Origin: Okapia johnstoni
Lineage: Eukaryota > Chordata > Mammalia > Artiodactyla > Giraffidae
Length of the DNA: 64,000 nt
Assembly (NCBI GenBank): GCA_024291935.2
Contig: CM044305.1
Location: forward strand, 91,380,397 to 91,444,396
Reading direction: 5' to 3'
Numbering within the stretch: the stretch's first letter is position 1; each line of letters begins with the position of its first letter. The notes beneath the pieces are model-generated. The model was not told the origin of the DNA and searched no databases. It worked only from the letters and a program-made list of their open reading frames with translations. The position numbers and the translations under genes are program-made. This document shows, piece by piece, positions 22,976 to 33,604 of this stretch.

Positions 22976-23555
22976 AATCGCCTTTACAAGAGCACAGAAC
23001 ATAAGGGGTACCATGGAAGAAGGCAGTGGTGGCTTCATCTCTATTTTCATTAATTCATAAAAGGATGAAATGAGTTGTAGTAGAAATAGGCATTTCTTGA
23101 CAATGTTATAAAGCTCTATGATATAAGCTGTCAGAGCAGGCTGTGGAATCTTCTGCCCTGGAACTCATTAAGAACAAGAAAGATACCCACTTGGAATAAA
23201 TCCAGGAGTAGAGTCAGAGAAATACCAGACATAGAGGTGAACTAAACATGGTCTGCAGCAAGGGCTGGCTGCAGCCAAAAAACTGGATCCCATCCAGCTG
23301 CATAGGCTAGCCATTCCAGCAGTCTGGCAGGACCAGTTAACTCTAGTGTGGCCAGAGAGTATAAGGGGTGGTTCCTAGAGAACTCGACTCTCCAATTCTG
23401 CTTCATTCCATCTCCTTTCTTCTGTGAAAACATGGCCACAACAGGGCCACTAATAACATTTAGAAACCAGAATATGATTTATCCTAATCCTCTAGGATCT
23501 TTGATTAAAATATATATTAGACAAAGAAACAGCAACAGATGTTTAAGAAAACAAA
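22976..23555. other. No recognised element
   Basis: Unassigned. A 95-codon plus frame at 23348-23635 runs into the downstream SINE and is not considered coding. Confidence 0.45.
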
Positions 23556-23685
23556 CCTCAGGGACTTGCCTGGCAGTCCAGTGGTTAGAACTCCATACTT
23601 CCACAGCAGGGGGCATGGGTTCAATCCCTGCTTAGGGAACTAAGATACTGCAAGCAGCACAGCTAGCCAAAGGGAAAAAAATGAG
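23556..23685 (+). mobile_element. tRNA-Glu (CHR-type) SINE
   Basis: GGGACTTGCCTGGCAGTCCAG, TGGTTAGAACTCCATAC, GGGTTCAATCCCTGC, GGGAACTAAGATACTGC and a terminal GGGAAAAAAATG tail. Confidence 0.88.
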
Positions 23686-23981
23686 AAACACATGGACCCC
23701 AGTCACTACAGCTTTTATCCATAAATATCAGTAAGGGACTGATGGAATACACACATGACAATTTAACCTTAATTCCTGACCCTGGCTCTAAGGTTATTCA
23801 CAAGGGTCTGATTCCAGTCTCCAAGACCTCCTTTACCCATAGCTGAGACATCAATTTGATCCCAGCTACAGGCTTATTGCTAGCCACAGACACAGTTCTG
23901 TCAGCAGAGCTTTAAGAACACTCTTAAGACTCAATGTCAACTTGCTGCAAGTTCTGTCCTCGTAGCCCAGTTTGTTAAAAT

Positions 23982-24036
23982 GGAATTCCCTTCCCTTCTT
24001 CCTTTCCTCCCTCTCCTCCTTCCTTCCTCCCTATCA
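23982..24036. repeat. Polypyrimidine tract
   Basis: Almost unbroken C/T run (CCCTTCCCTTCTTCC, CTCCTCCTTCCTTCCTCCC), a potential triplex (H-DNA) former, directly upstream of an L1M fragment. Confidence 0.8.
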
Positions 24037-24200
24037 TCCAGCAATTCCACCTCTAGGTTTTTACCCAAGAGAAATGAAAACATGTCTACAAAAAGACTTG
24101 AATATCAATATTCAAAGCAACTTTATTTTTAATAGCTAAAAATCTAGAAACAGCCTAAATGTCCATCAACAGAAGAGTGGATAAACATCCATACAATGGA

Positions 24201-24419
24201 AAGAAGTGTTGAAAGTGCTAGTCACTCAGTCATATCCAACTCTTTGTGACCCCATGGACTGTAGCCCACCAGGGTCCCCTGTCCATGGAATTCTCCAGGC
24301 ATGAATACTGGAGTGGGTTGCCATTTCCGCCTCCAGGGGATCTTCCCAATCCAGGGACTGAACCCAGGTCTCCTGCATTGCAGGCAGATTCTTTACTGTC
24401 TGAGCCACCAGAGTGATTT
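24201..24419 (-). mobile_element. Bov-tA SINE with perfect TSD
   Basis: Complement of a full monomer. CATACAATGGA occurs on both sides (24190-24200 and 24420-24430), an exact 11-bp TSD in L1M. Confidence 0.95.
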
Positions 24420-24632
24420 CATACAATGGAATACTACTCAACAGTAGAAGGGAAATACAAACTGATACATGCAATGAGATGAATGAATTATGAAAACATG
24501 CTGAGTGCAAAAGCTAGACACAAAACAACATATACTGCATAATTCCATGTACATAAAATTCTAGAACAGGCAAAATCAATGGTGGAAAATCAGAATGGTA
24601 GTTGCATCTGGGATGTGTTATGGTTTGAATTA

Positions 24633-24842
24633 GGCCTGTCAGTTGATTCAGTCATGTCCAACTCTTCCCGACACTATGGACTGTAGCCTACCAGGCTCCT
24701 CTGTCCATGGGGGTTCTCCAGGCAAGAATACTGGAGTGGGTTGTCATGCCCTCCGGCAGGGGATCTTCCTGACCCAGGGAGCAAACTCGAGTCTTTTATG
24801 TTTCCTGCATTAGCAGGAGGGTTCTTTACCACTAGAACAACC
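24633..24842 (-). mobile_element. Bov-tA SINE inside MLT1A
   Basis: Flanked by TGAATTA at 24626-24632 and 24843-24849. The complement of the SINE body is clear (CAGGCAAGAATACTGGAGTG). Confidence 0.92.
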
Positions 24843-25189
24843 TGAATTATGTCCCCCCAAAATATATGTTGAAGTCCTAATCCTCAATACCCATGAATGT
24901 GACCTTATTTAGAAACAGGGTCTTTGTAGATAGAATCAAATTTAAATAATGTCATTAGAGTGGGTCCTAATCCAATATGACCGGTGTCTTATAAGAGAGA
25001 CAAAGACAGAAGCCCACAAGGAGAATGCCATGTGACGACAGAGACAGAGGTTGTAGTGGTGCATCTATAAGCCAAGAAACACCAAGTACTGCCAGGAACA
25101 CCAGAAGCAAAAACAAGGGAATCGAATGGATTCTTTCCTAGAGCCCTCAGAGACAGTGTGTCTCTGTGGATACACTGATTTGTATACAT

Positions 25190-25456
25190 TGAAAGGACTG
25201 ATGCTGAAGCTGAAACTCCAATACTTTGGCCAACTGATGTGAAGAACTGACTCATTTGAAAAGACCCTGATGCTGGGAAAGATTGAGGGGCAGGAGAAGG
25301 GGACGACAGAGGATGAGATGGTTGGATGGCATCACTGACTGAATGGACATGAGTTTGAGCAAGCTCCAAGAGTTGGTGATGGACAGGGAAGCCTGGCATG
25401 CTGCATGCAGTCCATGGGGTCGCAAAGAGTCAGACACGACTGAGTGACTGAGCTGA
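25190..25456 (+). mobile_element. BovB LINE 3' end inside MLT1A
   Basis: ATTGAAAGGACTGATGCTG to GAGTGACTGAGCTGAA, the terminal about 265 bp of BovB. A small piece of the LTR appears lost at the site, since no TSD is seen and about 15 bp of expected MLT1A sequence is absent. Confidence 0.92.
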
Positions 25457-25959
25457 ACCCTCCAGAACTGTGAGAGAGTAAGTTTCTGTTGTTTTAAGTC
25501 ATCCAGTCTGTAATAACTTGTTACAGTAGGAAACTAATACAAGGTGGGTGAAGTGGGGACTGGCTGGAAAGAAGCATTAGGGAACTTTCTGGGGTAAATA
25601 AAATGTTCTATATCTTGATAGGGGCTTGGGTTACATGAATATATCCGTTTGTCACAACTCAGCTAATAGTACACTTGAGATTTACCTCAAAAAGAAAAAG
25701 TACCATAAATAAATATTGAATTATAGTTAATGACATTTTGATACATGCTGAAGCATTTAGGGGTGAAGGGTACCAATGTCTGCAACTTACCTTGATTGAT
25801 GGATGACTGGATGGACAGATTAAACATTTGAAAGCTTCATAATAAAGTGTTGGAGAAAAAACAAACTGCTTTTGTATGAAAGCATCCTCAAAACCTGTTT
25901 CTTAGTCTACCAAACCTCTGCTTCTTCCGCCCAGACTGGAAATTCGGGAGCTGCCATAC

Positions 25960-26062
25960 CCTCACAACATTTTACAGTTGAGAAAACTGGGCTGCAAGGT
26001 AGTTCGGTGACTTGCCCAAGGTCACACAGCTAGTAGGAGAGTCATTTTATTCCCCAACTTTG
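25960..26062 (+). mobile_element. MIR SINE fragment
   Basis: TTTTACAGTTGAGAAAACTGG and GTGACTTGCCCAAGGTCACACAGC (about 25972-26032) are the MIR core. An L2/MIR-like tail (CAGTGCTTGCACCTGG) follows near 26117. Confidence 0.75.
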
Positions 26063-26149
26063 CAAAGCTGGAATCATCCTGTCTTAGTCATCATTAAATA
26101 CCGAGCACCTAGCCCAGTGCTTGCACCTGGTACAGGGTAGAAGTTTAGG

Positions 26150-27179
26150 ATGAATGAAAGCTTACCAAGTTATGCTCTTTATTGCTCTGCACACACCTTG
26201 TCCTAAGGTCCAGGCACCACCTGTGGTTCAGTTCTGGTCATTGGATGTATGCCTCCTCCTGAGCCAAAACCCTCACTCTGGTGTCCTACCTAAACCCCTA
26301 ATCCCACAACACCAGCCTTGCTATCTTCCCTCCTACAACTGAAATCCTATTCATATCCAGACTTTGATACATATTCACAGTTTCCTCCTGTCAACCTACC
26401 ATGATTTCTCATGTTATCTAACCAGATTCCCTGCTAGTCTGGTGGCGCTTCCCACTTCTTTGGCCACAGACATGGAGCACGACTCCTACCCCCACCACTG
26501 ATTGCCTATTGTGGTCACATTTTGCCTGCTGGTCTGGCCTTTGCACCTGATCTCTAGCAAAGAAAAAACAGAAGCCTTTACATCAAACACTTTCCAATGT
26601 TACCTGCTTCCTGGTGGTCTTGGGCCCTGTCTATCCCAGTGTGATTCCCTCGAGGTACTCCTCAGATCCTCACAGACAAAATCTGAGCCACAGCCCATTG
26701 TTCTAGGGATGGAGATAACCTCTCAAGCCTGAGAGAAGGGAAGGAAGGCAGAGAAGTAAGATAGAGAGGGAAACCAATAAACATTTTTCCTTTCTCTTCG
26801 AAATGTAGGGCAGCATGTGAGCATGACGAGATTGTGGTAAAAAGTGCCTTTATTTTAGAGGGAACAAAACACCAAACCACTAACCCAGCACTTGTGGAAG
26901 GGCAAAAAGGAAAGCAAAGTTTAAAAGGGGGACATCAAATGCAGAGAGATCAACAAAGGTTTTTGGCACCAAGCAGCCAAGGCCCGTGAAAGAGAAGCTC
27001 GTGTGTAATGTCCAGACTTTCATCTTTTCATGAGCTCATTTGATCCTTCTCAGCTGTACTGTGACTCAGTAGGTATACCAACACCGTCTCTGAAAATCCT
27101 TCTTCAGTCCCCAGGCTCCATCAAGTGAATGCCTACATTCATAAACATGTTACAAACTATATAGAGAGACTATGTGCTA
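26150..27179. other. No recognised element
   Basis: Unassigned about 1 kb. 27027-27075 has a faint MIR resemblance (TCATTTGATCCTTCTCAGC). Nothing coding. Confidence 0.4.
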
Positions 27180-27392
27180 TTCTTTGTTTAGTCGCTCAGT
27201 TGCGTCCAACTCTTTGCGACCCCCTGGACTGTAGCCCACCAGGCTCCTCTGTCCATGGGGATTCTCCAGGCAAGAATACTGGAGTGGGTCGCCATGCCCT
27301 CCTCCAGGGGATCTTTCCAAGCCAGGGATCCAGCCCAGGTCTCCCACATTGCAGGTGAATTCTTTACTGACTGAGCCACAGTGGAAGCCCGT
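27180..27392 (-). mobile_element. Bov-tA SINE, well preserved
   Basis: Complement of a monomer from TTTAGTCGCTCAGTTGCG to GAGCCACAGTGGAAGCCC, with few differences from the family sequence, so probably recent. Confidence 0.94.
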
Positions 27393-27794
27393 TGAGACTA
27401 TAGACACATCATCTGCATGTGGTCTGCCTGTGGCCAGCCTGACTAAGGTGGAGAAAGTGCCCAGGAAGGCAAGCCTTCCAGATGGAACTGCTTCACTAAT
27501 CAAAGATAATTCCACAAAAGTATGATTTTTACTACAATTCACTTTGGATGAAAATAGTCTGTGACTAATACAGAATTGGACATAATGAATTATTTTACCT
27601 TAGATATGTGTAAAACAGAATAAACCATGTCTCCCTCACTCCACACTCCCAGCTCTGTAACGACTATAACTTAGTAGCACTGGAGGAAAAACACAGGGAA
27701 CTGAGTAAGGGAGAAAAAATCATGCTACAGGCAGAGAGCAGATAAATGTAAAGAGAATAAACTAACATTGTGTGGCATAGTAACATTGAGTGGT
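27393..27794. other. No recognised element
   Basis: Unassigned about 400 bp between the Bov-tA and the antisense L1M. Confidence 0.4.
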
Positions 27795-28305
27795 TGTGCT
27801 GGTGATCACAGTTAACATCTTAATCTATAACAGTCTAGTTTTTTACTAAAATCAACTTAGTTTTAATAGTTTACAAAAAGTATGCTTTCCTAAAACTCCA
27901 TTCCTTCTCCTTTCCTTTTTGCTTTACATTTTATACATTGTATGTCCATGAACACAGATTTAAAATCATTGTTTTATGCAGCTGTCTTTTTAAATCAGGT
28001 AGGAAAAAAAGGTTACAAACTATATATGTGTGTATGTATACATACACTTATATACCTATATACAGTCTTTTATCTTTATCTATGCAGCTAACTTTTCTGG
28101 TGCTCTTTATTTATTCATGTGGGTTCAAGTTACTGTCTAGTGAGTGTCCTTTCACTTCAGGCTAATGAGCTCCCTTTAGTATGACTTGGAGGGCAAGTCC
28201 TTCAAGAAAAGCAAAGAATTATTTGCTTTTATTCTTCTGGGAATGTCTTAGTTGCTTCTTCTTTTATGAAGTATAGTTTCAATGTATTTAGAATTCTTGG
28301 TTGAC
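27795..28305 (-). mobile_element. L1M ORF1-ORF2 junction region, antisense
   Basis: TGTTTTATGCAGCTGTCTTT, GTGGGTTCAAGTTACTGTC, GAGCTCCCTTTAGTATGAC and GGGAATGTCTTAGTTGC are complement landmarks from upstream of L1M ORF2. It abuts sense-strand L1 ORF2 at 28307. Confidence 0.65.
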
Positions 28306-28477
28306 TGAACGGTGAAAGACATACACTGAGAACTATAAAACACTGATAAAGGAAGTTGAAGATGATTCAAAGAAATGAAAAGATATCCCATGTTCTTGGA
28401 TTGGAAGAATTAATATTATCAAAATGGCCACACAACCCAAAGCAATCTACAGATTTAATGTGATCCCAATGAAACTA

Positions 28478-30332
28478 AAGGAGAAAAGGAAAGATATACC
28501 CATTTGAATGCAGAGTTCCAAGAATAGCAAGGAGAGATAAGAAAGCCTTCCTCAGTGATCAGTGCAAAGAAATAGAGGAAAACAATAGAATTGGAAAGAC
28601 TAGAGATTACTTGAAGAAAATTAGAGATACCAAGGGAACATTTCATGCAAAGATGGGCTCAGTAAGGGACAGAAATGGTATGGCCCTAACAGAAGCAGAA
28701 GATATGAAGAAGAGGTGGCAAGAATACACAGAAGAACTGTACAAAAAAGATCTTCACGACCCAGATAATCACGACAGTGTGATCACTCACACTCACCTAG
28801 AGCCAGACATCCTGGAATGTGAAGTCAAGTGGGCCTTAGGAAGCATCACTACGAACAAAGCTAGTGGAGGTGATGGAATTCCAGTTCAGCTATTTCAAAT
28901 CCTGAAAGATGATGCTGTGAAAGTGCTGCACTCAATACATCAGTAAATTTGGAAAACTCAGCAGTGGCCACAGGACTGGAAAAGGTCAGTTTTCATTCCA
29001 ATCCCATAGAAAGGCAATGCCAAAGATTGTTCAAACTACTGCACAATTGCACTCATCTCACATACTAGTAAAGTAATGCTCAAAATTCTCCAAGCCAGGC
29101 TTCAACAATACATGAACCGTGAAATTCCAGATGTTCAAGCTGGTTTTAGAAAAGGCAGAGGAACCAGAGATCAAATTGCTAACATCCGTTGGAACATAGA
29201 AAAAGCAAGAGAGTTCCAGAAAAACATCTATTTCTGCTTTATTGACTATGCCAAAGCCTTTGACTGTGTGGATCACAATCAACTGTGGAAAATTCTTAAA
29301 GAGATGGGAATACCAGACCACCTGACCTGTCTCTTGAAGAACCTGTATGCAGGTCAGGAAGCAACAGTTAGAAATGGACATGGAACAACAGACTGGTTGC
29401 AAATAGGAAAAGGAATACGTCAAGGCTGCATATTGTCACCCTGCTTATTCAACTTATATGCAGAGTACATCATGAGAAATGCCTGACTGGAGAAAGCACA
29501 AGCTGGAATCAAGATTGCTGGGAGAAATATCAATAACCTCAGATATGCAGATGACACCACCCTTATGGCAGAAAGTGAAGAGGAACTAAAAAGCCTCTTG
29601 ATGAAAGCGAAAGAGGAGAGCGAAAAAGCTGGCTTAAAGCTCAACATTCAGAAAACTAAGATCATGGCATCTGGTCCCATCACTTCATGGCAAATAGATG
29701 GGGAAACAGTGGAAACAGTGGCTGACTTTATTTTTTGGGGGCTTCAAATCACTGCAGATGGTGATTGCAGCTATGAAATTAAAAGATGCTTACTCCTTGG
29801 AAGGAAAGTTATGACCAACCTATACAGCATATTAAAAAAGCAGAGACATTACTTTGCCAACAAAGATCCGTCTAGTCAAGCTATGGTCTTTCCAGTAATC
29901 ATGTATGGATGTGAGAGTTGGACTATAAAGAAAGCTGAGCCCTGAAGAATTGATGCTTTTGAACTGTGGTGTTGGAGAAGACTCTTAAGAGTCCCTTGGA
30001 CTGCAAGGAGATCCAACAAGTCCATCCTAAAGGAAATCAGTCCTGAATATTCATTGGAAGGACTGATGTTGAAGCTGAAACTCCAATACTTCGGCCACCT
30101 GATGTGAAGAGCTGACTGATTTGAAAAGACCCTGATGCTGGGAAAGATTGAAGGCAAGAGGAGAAGGGGACGACAGAGGATGAGATGGTTGGATGGCATC
30201 ACCAACTCAATGGACATGAGTTTGGGTAAACTCCGGGAGTTGGTGACAGACAGGGAGGCCTGGTGTGCTGCAGTCCATGGGGTCGCAAAGAGTCGGACAC
30301 GACTGAGCGACTGAACTGAACTGAACTGAACT
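28478..30332 (+). mobile_element. BovB LINE, 1.85 kb, nested in L1
   Basis: 5'-truncated BovB covering the later half of ORF2 and the 3' end, finishing with four ACTGA-type repeats. The TSD is ATGAAACTA (28469-28477) against ATGAAATTA (30333-30341), and L1 reads continuously across it once the insert is disregarded. It is the longest BovB in the window. Confidence 0.96.
28611..29945 (+). pseudogene. BovB ORF2 reverse-transcriptase remnant
   Basis: This is the reverse-transcriptase half of a BovB (RTE-class) ORF2, normally needed for target-primed reverse transcription. One frame runs through the interval without a frameshift but with nonsense codons at 28944-28946, 29007-29009 and 29484-29486, and it ends at 29943-29945. 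Motif A (DYAKAFDCVDH, near 29240-29275), the QGCILSP motif (about 29418-29440) and the catalytic YADD (29544-29555) are all intact. The later stop replaces a position where related copies read CGA, consistent with CpG decay. The endonuclease half is missing because the insertion is 5'-truncated. It cannot make a complete protein and is a dead copy. Confidence 0.9.
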
Positions 30333-31165
30333 ATGAAATTATCTGTGACATTTTTCACAGAAATAGAACAAATAATTCTAAAATTTATATGGAATCATAA
30401 AAGACTTAATATTGCCACAGCAATCCTGAGGAAAAAGAACAAAATTGGAAGAATAACCCTCCCAGACTTCAGACAATATCACAAAGTTACAGTAATCCAA
30501 TCGGCACAAAAGCAGACATATAGATCAATGGAGCAGATTACAGAGCCCATAAATAAACCCACACACCTATAGTCAATTAACCTTTGACAAAGGATGCAAG
30601 AATATACACTGGGGAAAAAAACAGTCTCTTCAGCAAATTATATTGAGAAAGCTGGACAGCTTCATGTAAATCAATGAAGTTAGAACACATTCTCTCACCA
30701 TACACAAAAATAAACTCAAAATGGTTTAAAGACTTGAATATAAGACATGACACCATAAAACTCCTAAAGAGAACATAAGAAAAACATTCTCTGACATAAA
30801 TTGACATAAATCATTGTGCCAATATTTTCTTGGGTCAGTTTTCCACGACAATAGAAATAAAAGCAATAATAAACGATCTGTATCTAGCCAAATATAATAA
30901 GTTTTTGCACAGCAAAGGTAACCATAAACAAAACAAAAAGACAACCTACGGACTGAGAAAAAATATTAGAAAATGGTGCAACCAACAAGGGTTTAATTTC
31001 CAAAATACAGAAACAGCTCGCACAATTCAATAACAACAACAAAAAAAAACAGTAGAAAAATGAACATTTCTCCAAAGAAGACACACAGATGGCCAGTAGG
31101 CACATGAAAAGATGCTCCACACTGCTAATTGTTAGAGAAATGCAAATGAAAACTACAATGAGGTA

Positions 31166-31298
31166 GTGCATTCTCTGGAAGTCCAGTGGTTAGAACTCCA
31201 TGTTCTCATTGCAGAGGCCCTGGGTTCAGTCCCTGATTGGGAAGCTAAAATCCCACAAGTTACAGGGTGTGGCCAAAAAAATTTTTTAAGTGATTTAA
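31166..31298 (+). mobile_element. tRNA-Glu (CHR-type) SINE nested in L1
   Basis: TCTCTGGAAGTCCAGTGGTTAG head, CTGGGTTCAGTCCCTGATTGG, tail GGCCAAAAAAATTTTTT. The flanks AAAACTACAATGAGGTA (31149-31165) and AAAACTGTAATAAGATA (31299-31315) are a degraded 17-bp TSD. Confidence 0.88.
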
Positions 31299-32210
31299 AA
31301 AACTGTAATAAGATATCACACTGGCCAGAATGACCATCATCAAAAAGTCTACAAAAAGTAAATGGTGGAGAAAAGGGAAGCCTTCTGCACTGTTGATGGG
31401 AATCTAAATTGATGCAGCCATATGGAAAACAGTATGGAGATTCCTTAAAAAACTAAAAATAGAATACCATATGATACAATATTCCCATTCTTGGGCGTAT
31501 GTCTGGAGAAAACTATAATTCAAAAAGATACATGTACCCCAATATTCATAGCAGCACTCTTTACAATATCCAAGACATGGAAACAACCTAAATGCCCATT
31601 GACAGATGAATGGATAAAGTTGTGTTACATATTAATATATGCAATTGAAAATTACTCAGCCACAAAAAGAACAACATAATACCATGTGCAGTAACTCCTG
31701 AAACTAACACAATATTGTGAATCAATTAAGTTAAATAAAAAAATACTTCTGGGAGAATGAAAAAATCTGACAGTCATTCCAGTTTCCAACCTCCATAATA
31801 GCAGAAACATGGTTGCTCAGTCTCAACTTATTAAAAAGAAAAGAGTGGGAGTTTGGGATGGACATGTACACACTGCTATATTTTAAATGGATAATCAACA
31901 AGGACCTACTGTATAGCACATGGAACTCTGCTCAATGTTATATGGCATCCAGGATGGGAGGGGAGTTTGGGGGAGAATGGATACATACATGTACATGTAT
32001 GGCTGAGTCCATTCACTGTTCACCTGAAACCATCACAACATTGTTCATTGAATATACTCCAATACAAAATAAAAGTTTTTATTAATGAAAAAGAGAGGAG
32101 ATGTGGTGTTGTGGGCTGAATTGTGTCCCCACAAAATTCATGTTGCATCTCAAATCCCCCATGTGACTGTATTTGAATATAAGGCCTTTAAAGAGGTAAT
32201 TAGGGTTAAA

Positions 32211-32710
32211 GACATCAGTTCAGGTCAGTTCAGTTGCTCAGTAGTGTTTGACTCTTTGCGACGCCATGGACTGCAGCACGTCAGGCCTCCCTGTCCATCA
32301 CCAACTCCTGGAGGTTACTCAAATCCATGTCCATTGAGTCGGTGATGCCATCCAATCATCTTATCCTCTGTTGTCCCCTTCTCCTCTTGCCTTCAATCTT
32401 TCCCAGCATCAGGGTCTTTTCAAATGAGTCAGTTCTTCATATCAGGTGGCCAAAGTATTGGACTTTCAGCTTCAGCATCAGTCCTTCCAATGAATATTCA
32501 GGACTGATTTCCTTTAGGATGGACTTGTTGGATCTCCTTGCAGTCCAAGGGACTCTCAAGAGTCTTCTCCAACACCACAGTTCAAAAACATCAGTTCTTC
32601 AGTGCTCAGCTTTCTTTATGGTCCAACTCTCACATCCATACATGACTACTGGAAAAACCACAGCCTTGACTAGATGGACCTTTGTTGGCAAAGTAATTAT
32701 CTCTTTTGTT
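32211..32710 (-). mobile_element. BovB LINE 3' end with long TSD
   Basis: About 500 bp of BovB terminus on the minus strand. AAAGAGGTAATTAGGGTTAA (32190-32209) and AAAGAGATAATTAGGGTTAA (32711-32730) form a TSD of about 20 bp with one difference, the longest TSD in the window. Confidence 0.96.
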
Positions 32711-32741
32711 AAAGAGATAATTAGGGTTAAATGAGGTCATT

Positions 32742-33076
32742 TGGGCTTCGCTGGTAGCTCAGCTGGTAAAGACTCTGACTGCAATGCAGGAGATCCCGGT
32801 TCAGTTCCCCAGGTTGAGAAGATTCACTGGAGAAGGGATAGGCTACCCACTCCTGTATTCTTGAGCTTCCCTGGGGGCTCAGATGGTAAAGAATCCACCT
32901 GAAATGCAGGAGACCTGGGTTTGATCCCTGGATTGGGGAAATCTCCTGGAGGAGTGCGCAGCAACCCACTCCAGTATTCTTGCCTAGAGAATGCCCATGG
33001 ACAGAGGAGTCTGACGGGCTACCGCCCATGGGTTCACAAAGAGTTGGACATGACTGAGCGACTAAGCACAGCACAG
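32742..33076 (+). mobile_element. Bov-A2 SINE (dimer)
   Basis: Two Bov-A units in tandem: GGGCTTCGCTGGTAGCTCAG at 32742 and GAGCTTCCCTGGGGGCTCAG at about 32863. It ends GAGCGACTAAGCACAGCACA. The flanks GAGGTCATT and GAGGTCTTT suggest a 9-bp TSD. Confidence 0.92.
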
Positions 33077-33347
33077 AGGTCTTTAGGGTGAGGGCCAAAT
33101 AGTACTGGTGTCCTGATAAGGAAGGAGGCACCAACAACATATGTACATAGAGGGAAGGCCATGTGTGGACACAGAAAGAAGACAGCCATCTGCAAGCCAC
33201 AAAGAGAGGTCTCAGGAGAAACCAAACCTGTCAACACTTTAATCTTACATTTGCAGCCTACAGAACTGTGGAAAAAATGAATTTCTGTTTTTCGAGCTGC
33301 CCTGTCCGTGGAATTTTATTATGGTAGCCTGAGCAGACTAATACAGG

Positions 33348-33604
33348 TGGTATCCTGGATGGGATCCTGAAACAGAAAGAGGATATTAGGGGGAAACCAA
33401 TGAAATGTGAATAAGTGTGGAATTTAGTTAATAGTAATGTACCAGTTTGGGTTCATTAGTTATGGCAAATAGACTATAATAATATGTCAATAATAGTGGA
33501 AACTGGGTGTGGGCTACACAGGAGTTCTCTGTACTATCCAACGATAGTACGACTTTTTTATACATCTAAACTACTCTAAAATTAAAAGTTTATTTTAACA
33601 AAAA
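33348..33604 (+). mobile_element. L1M 3' UTR
   Basis: TATCCTGGATGGGATCCTG, TTAATAGTAATGTACCAGT, GTTCTCTGTACTATCC and CTCTAAAATTAAAAGTTTATT resemble an L1M terminal UTR in order. Confidence 0.6.

Larger units (their letters stand above)
24616..25541 (+). mobile_element. MLT1A-type LTR, doubly interrupted
   Basis: Starts TGTTATGGTTTGAATTA, continues at 24843 with GTCCCCCCAAAATATATG, TAATCCAATATGACCGG and GCCATGTGACGACAGAGACAG, and finishes CAGTAGGAAACTAATACA at 25541. Two insertions account for its excess length. Confidence 0.85.
24037..25860 (+). mobile_element. L1M fragment hosting three younger layers
   Basis: L1M pieces at 24037-24200, 24420-24615 and 25542-25860 (CAGCAATTCCACCTCTAGG; CAATGGAATACTACTCAAC; AATGTTCTATATCTTGATAGG) form one element running from late ORF2 into 3' UTR. 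It is interrupted by a Bov-tA and by an MLT1A LTR that itself holds a Bov-tA and a BovB. Confidence 0.75.
28307..32085 (+). mobile_element. L1 ORF2 3' half and 3' UTR, interrupted twice
   Basis: L1 segments at 28307-28477, 30333-31165 and 31299-32085 join to give late ORF2 plus 3' UTR. Landmarks are GATATCCCATGTTCTTGGATTGG, TGGAATCATAAAAGACTTAA, GGAAACAACCTAAATGCCC and a terminal TCCAATACAAAATAAAAG. The frame has many stops. The gaps hold a BovB (28478-30332) and a SINE (31166-31298). Confidence 0.9.
32100..33347 (+). mobile_element. MLT1A/MST-like LTR, doubly interrupted
   Basis: TGTGGTGTTGTGGGCTGAATT start, GTCCCCACAAAATTCATG, then after the insertions GGAAGGCCATGTGTGGACAC and GACTAATACAG at the end. 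It is split by a BovB and a Bov-A2. Confidence 0.8.

Noticed and set aside
29076..29945. Possible functional reverse transcriptase gene
   Set aside because: It is the internal part of a 5'-truncated BovB with several in-frame stops and no endonuclease half, so a fossil and not a gene.
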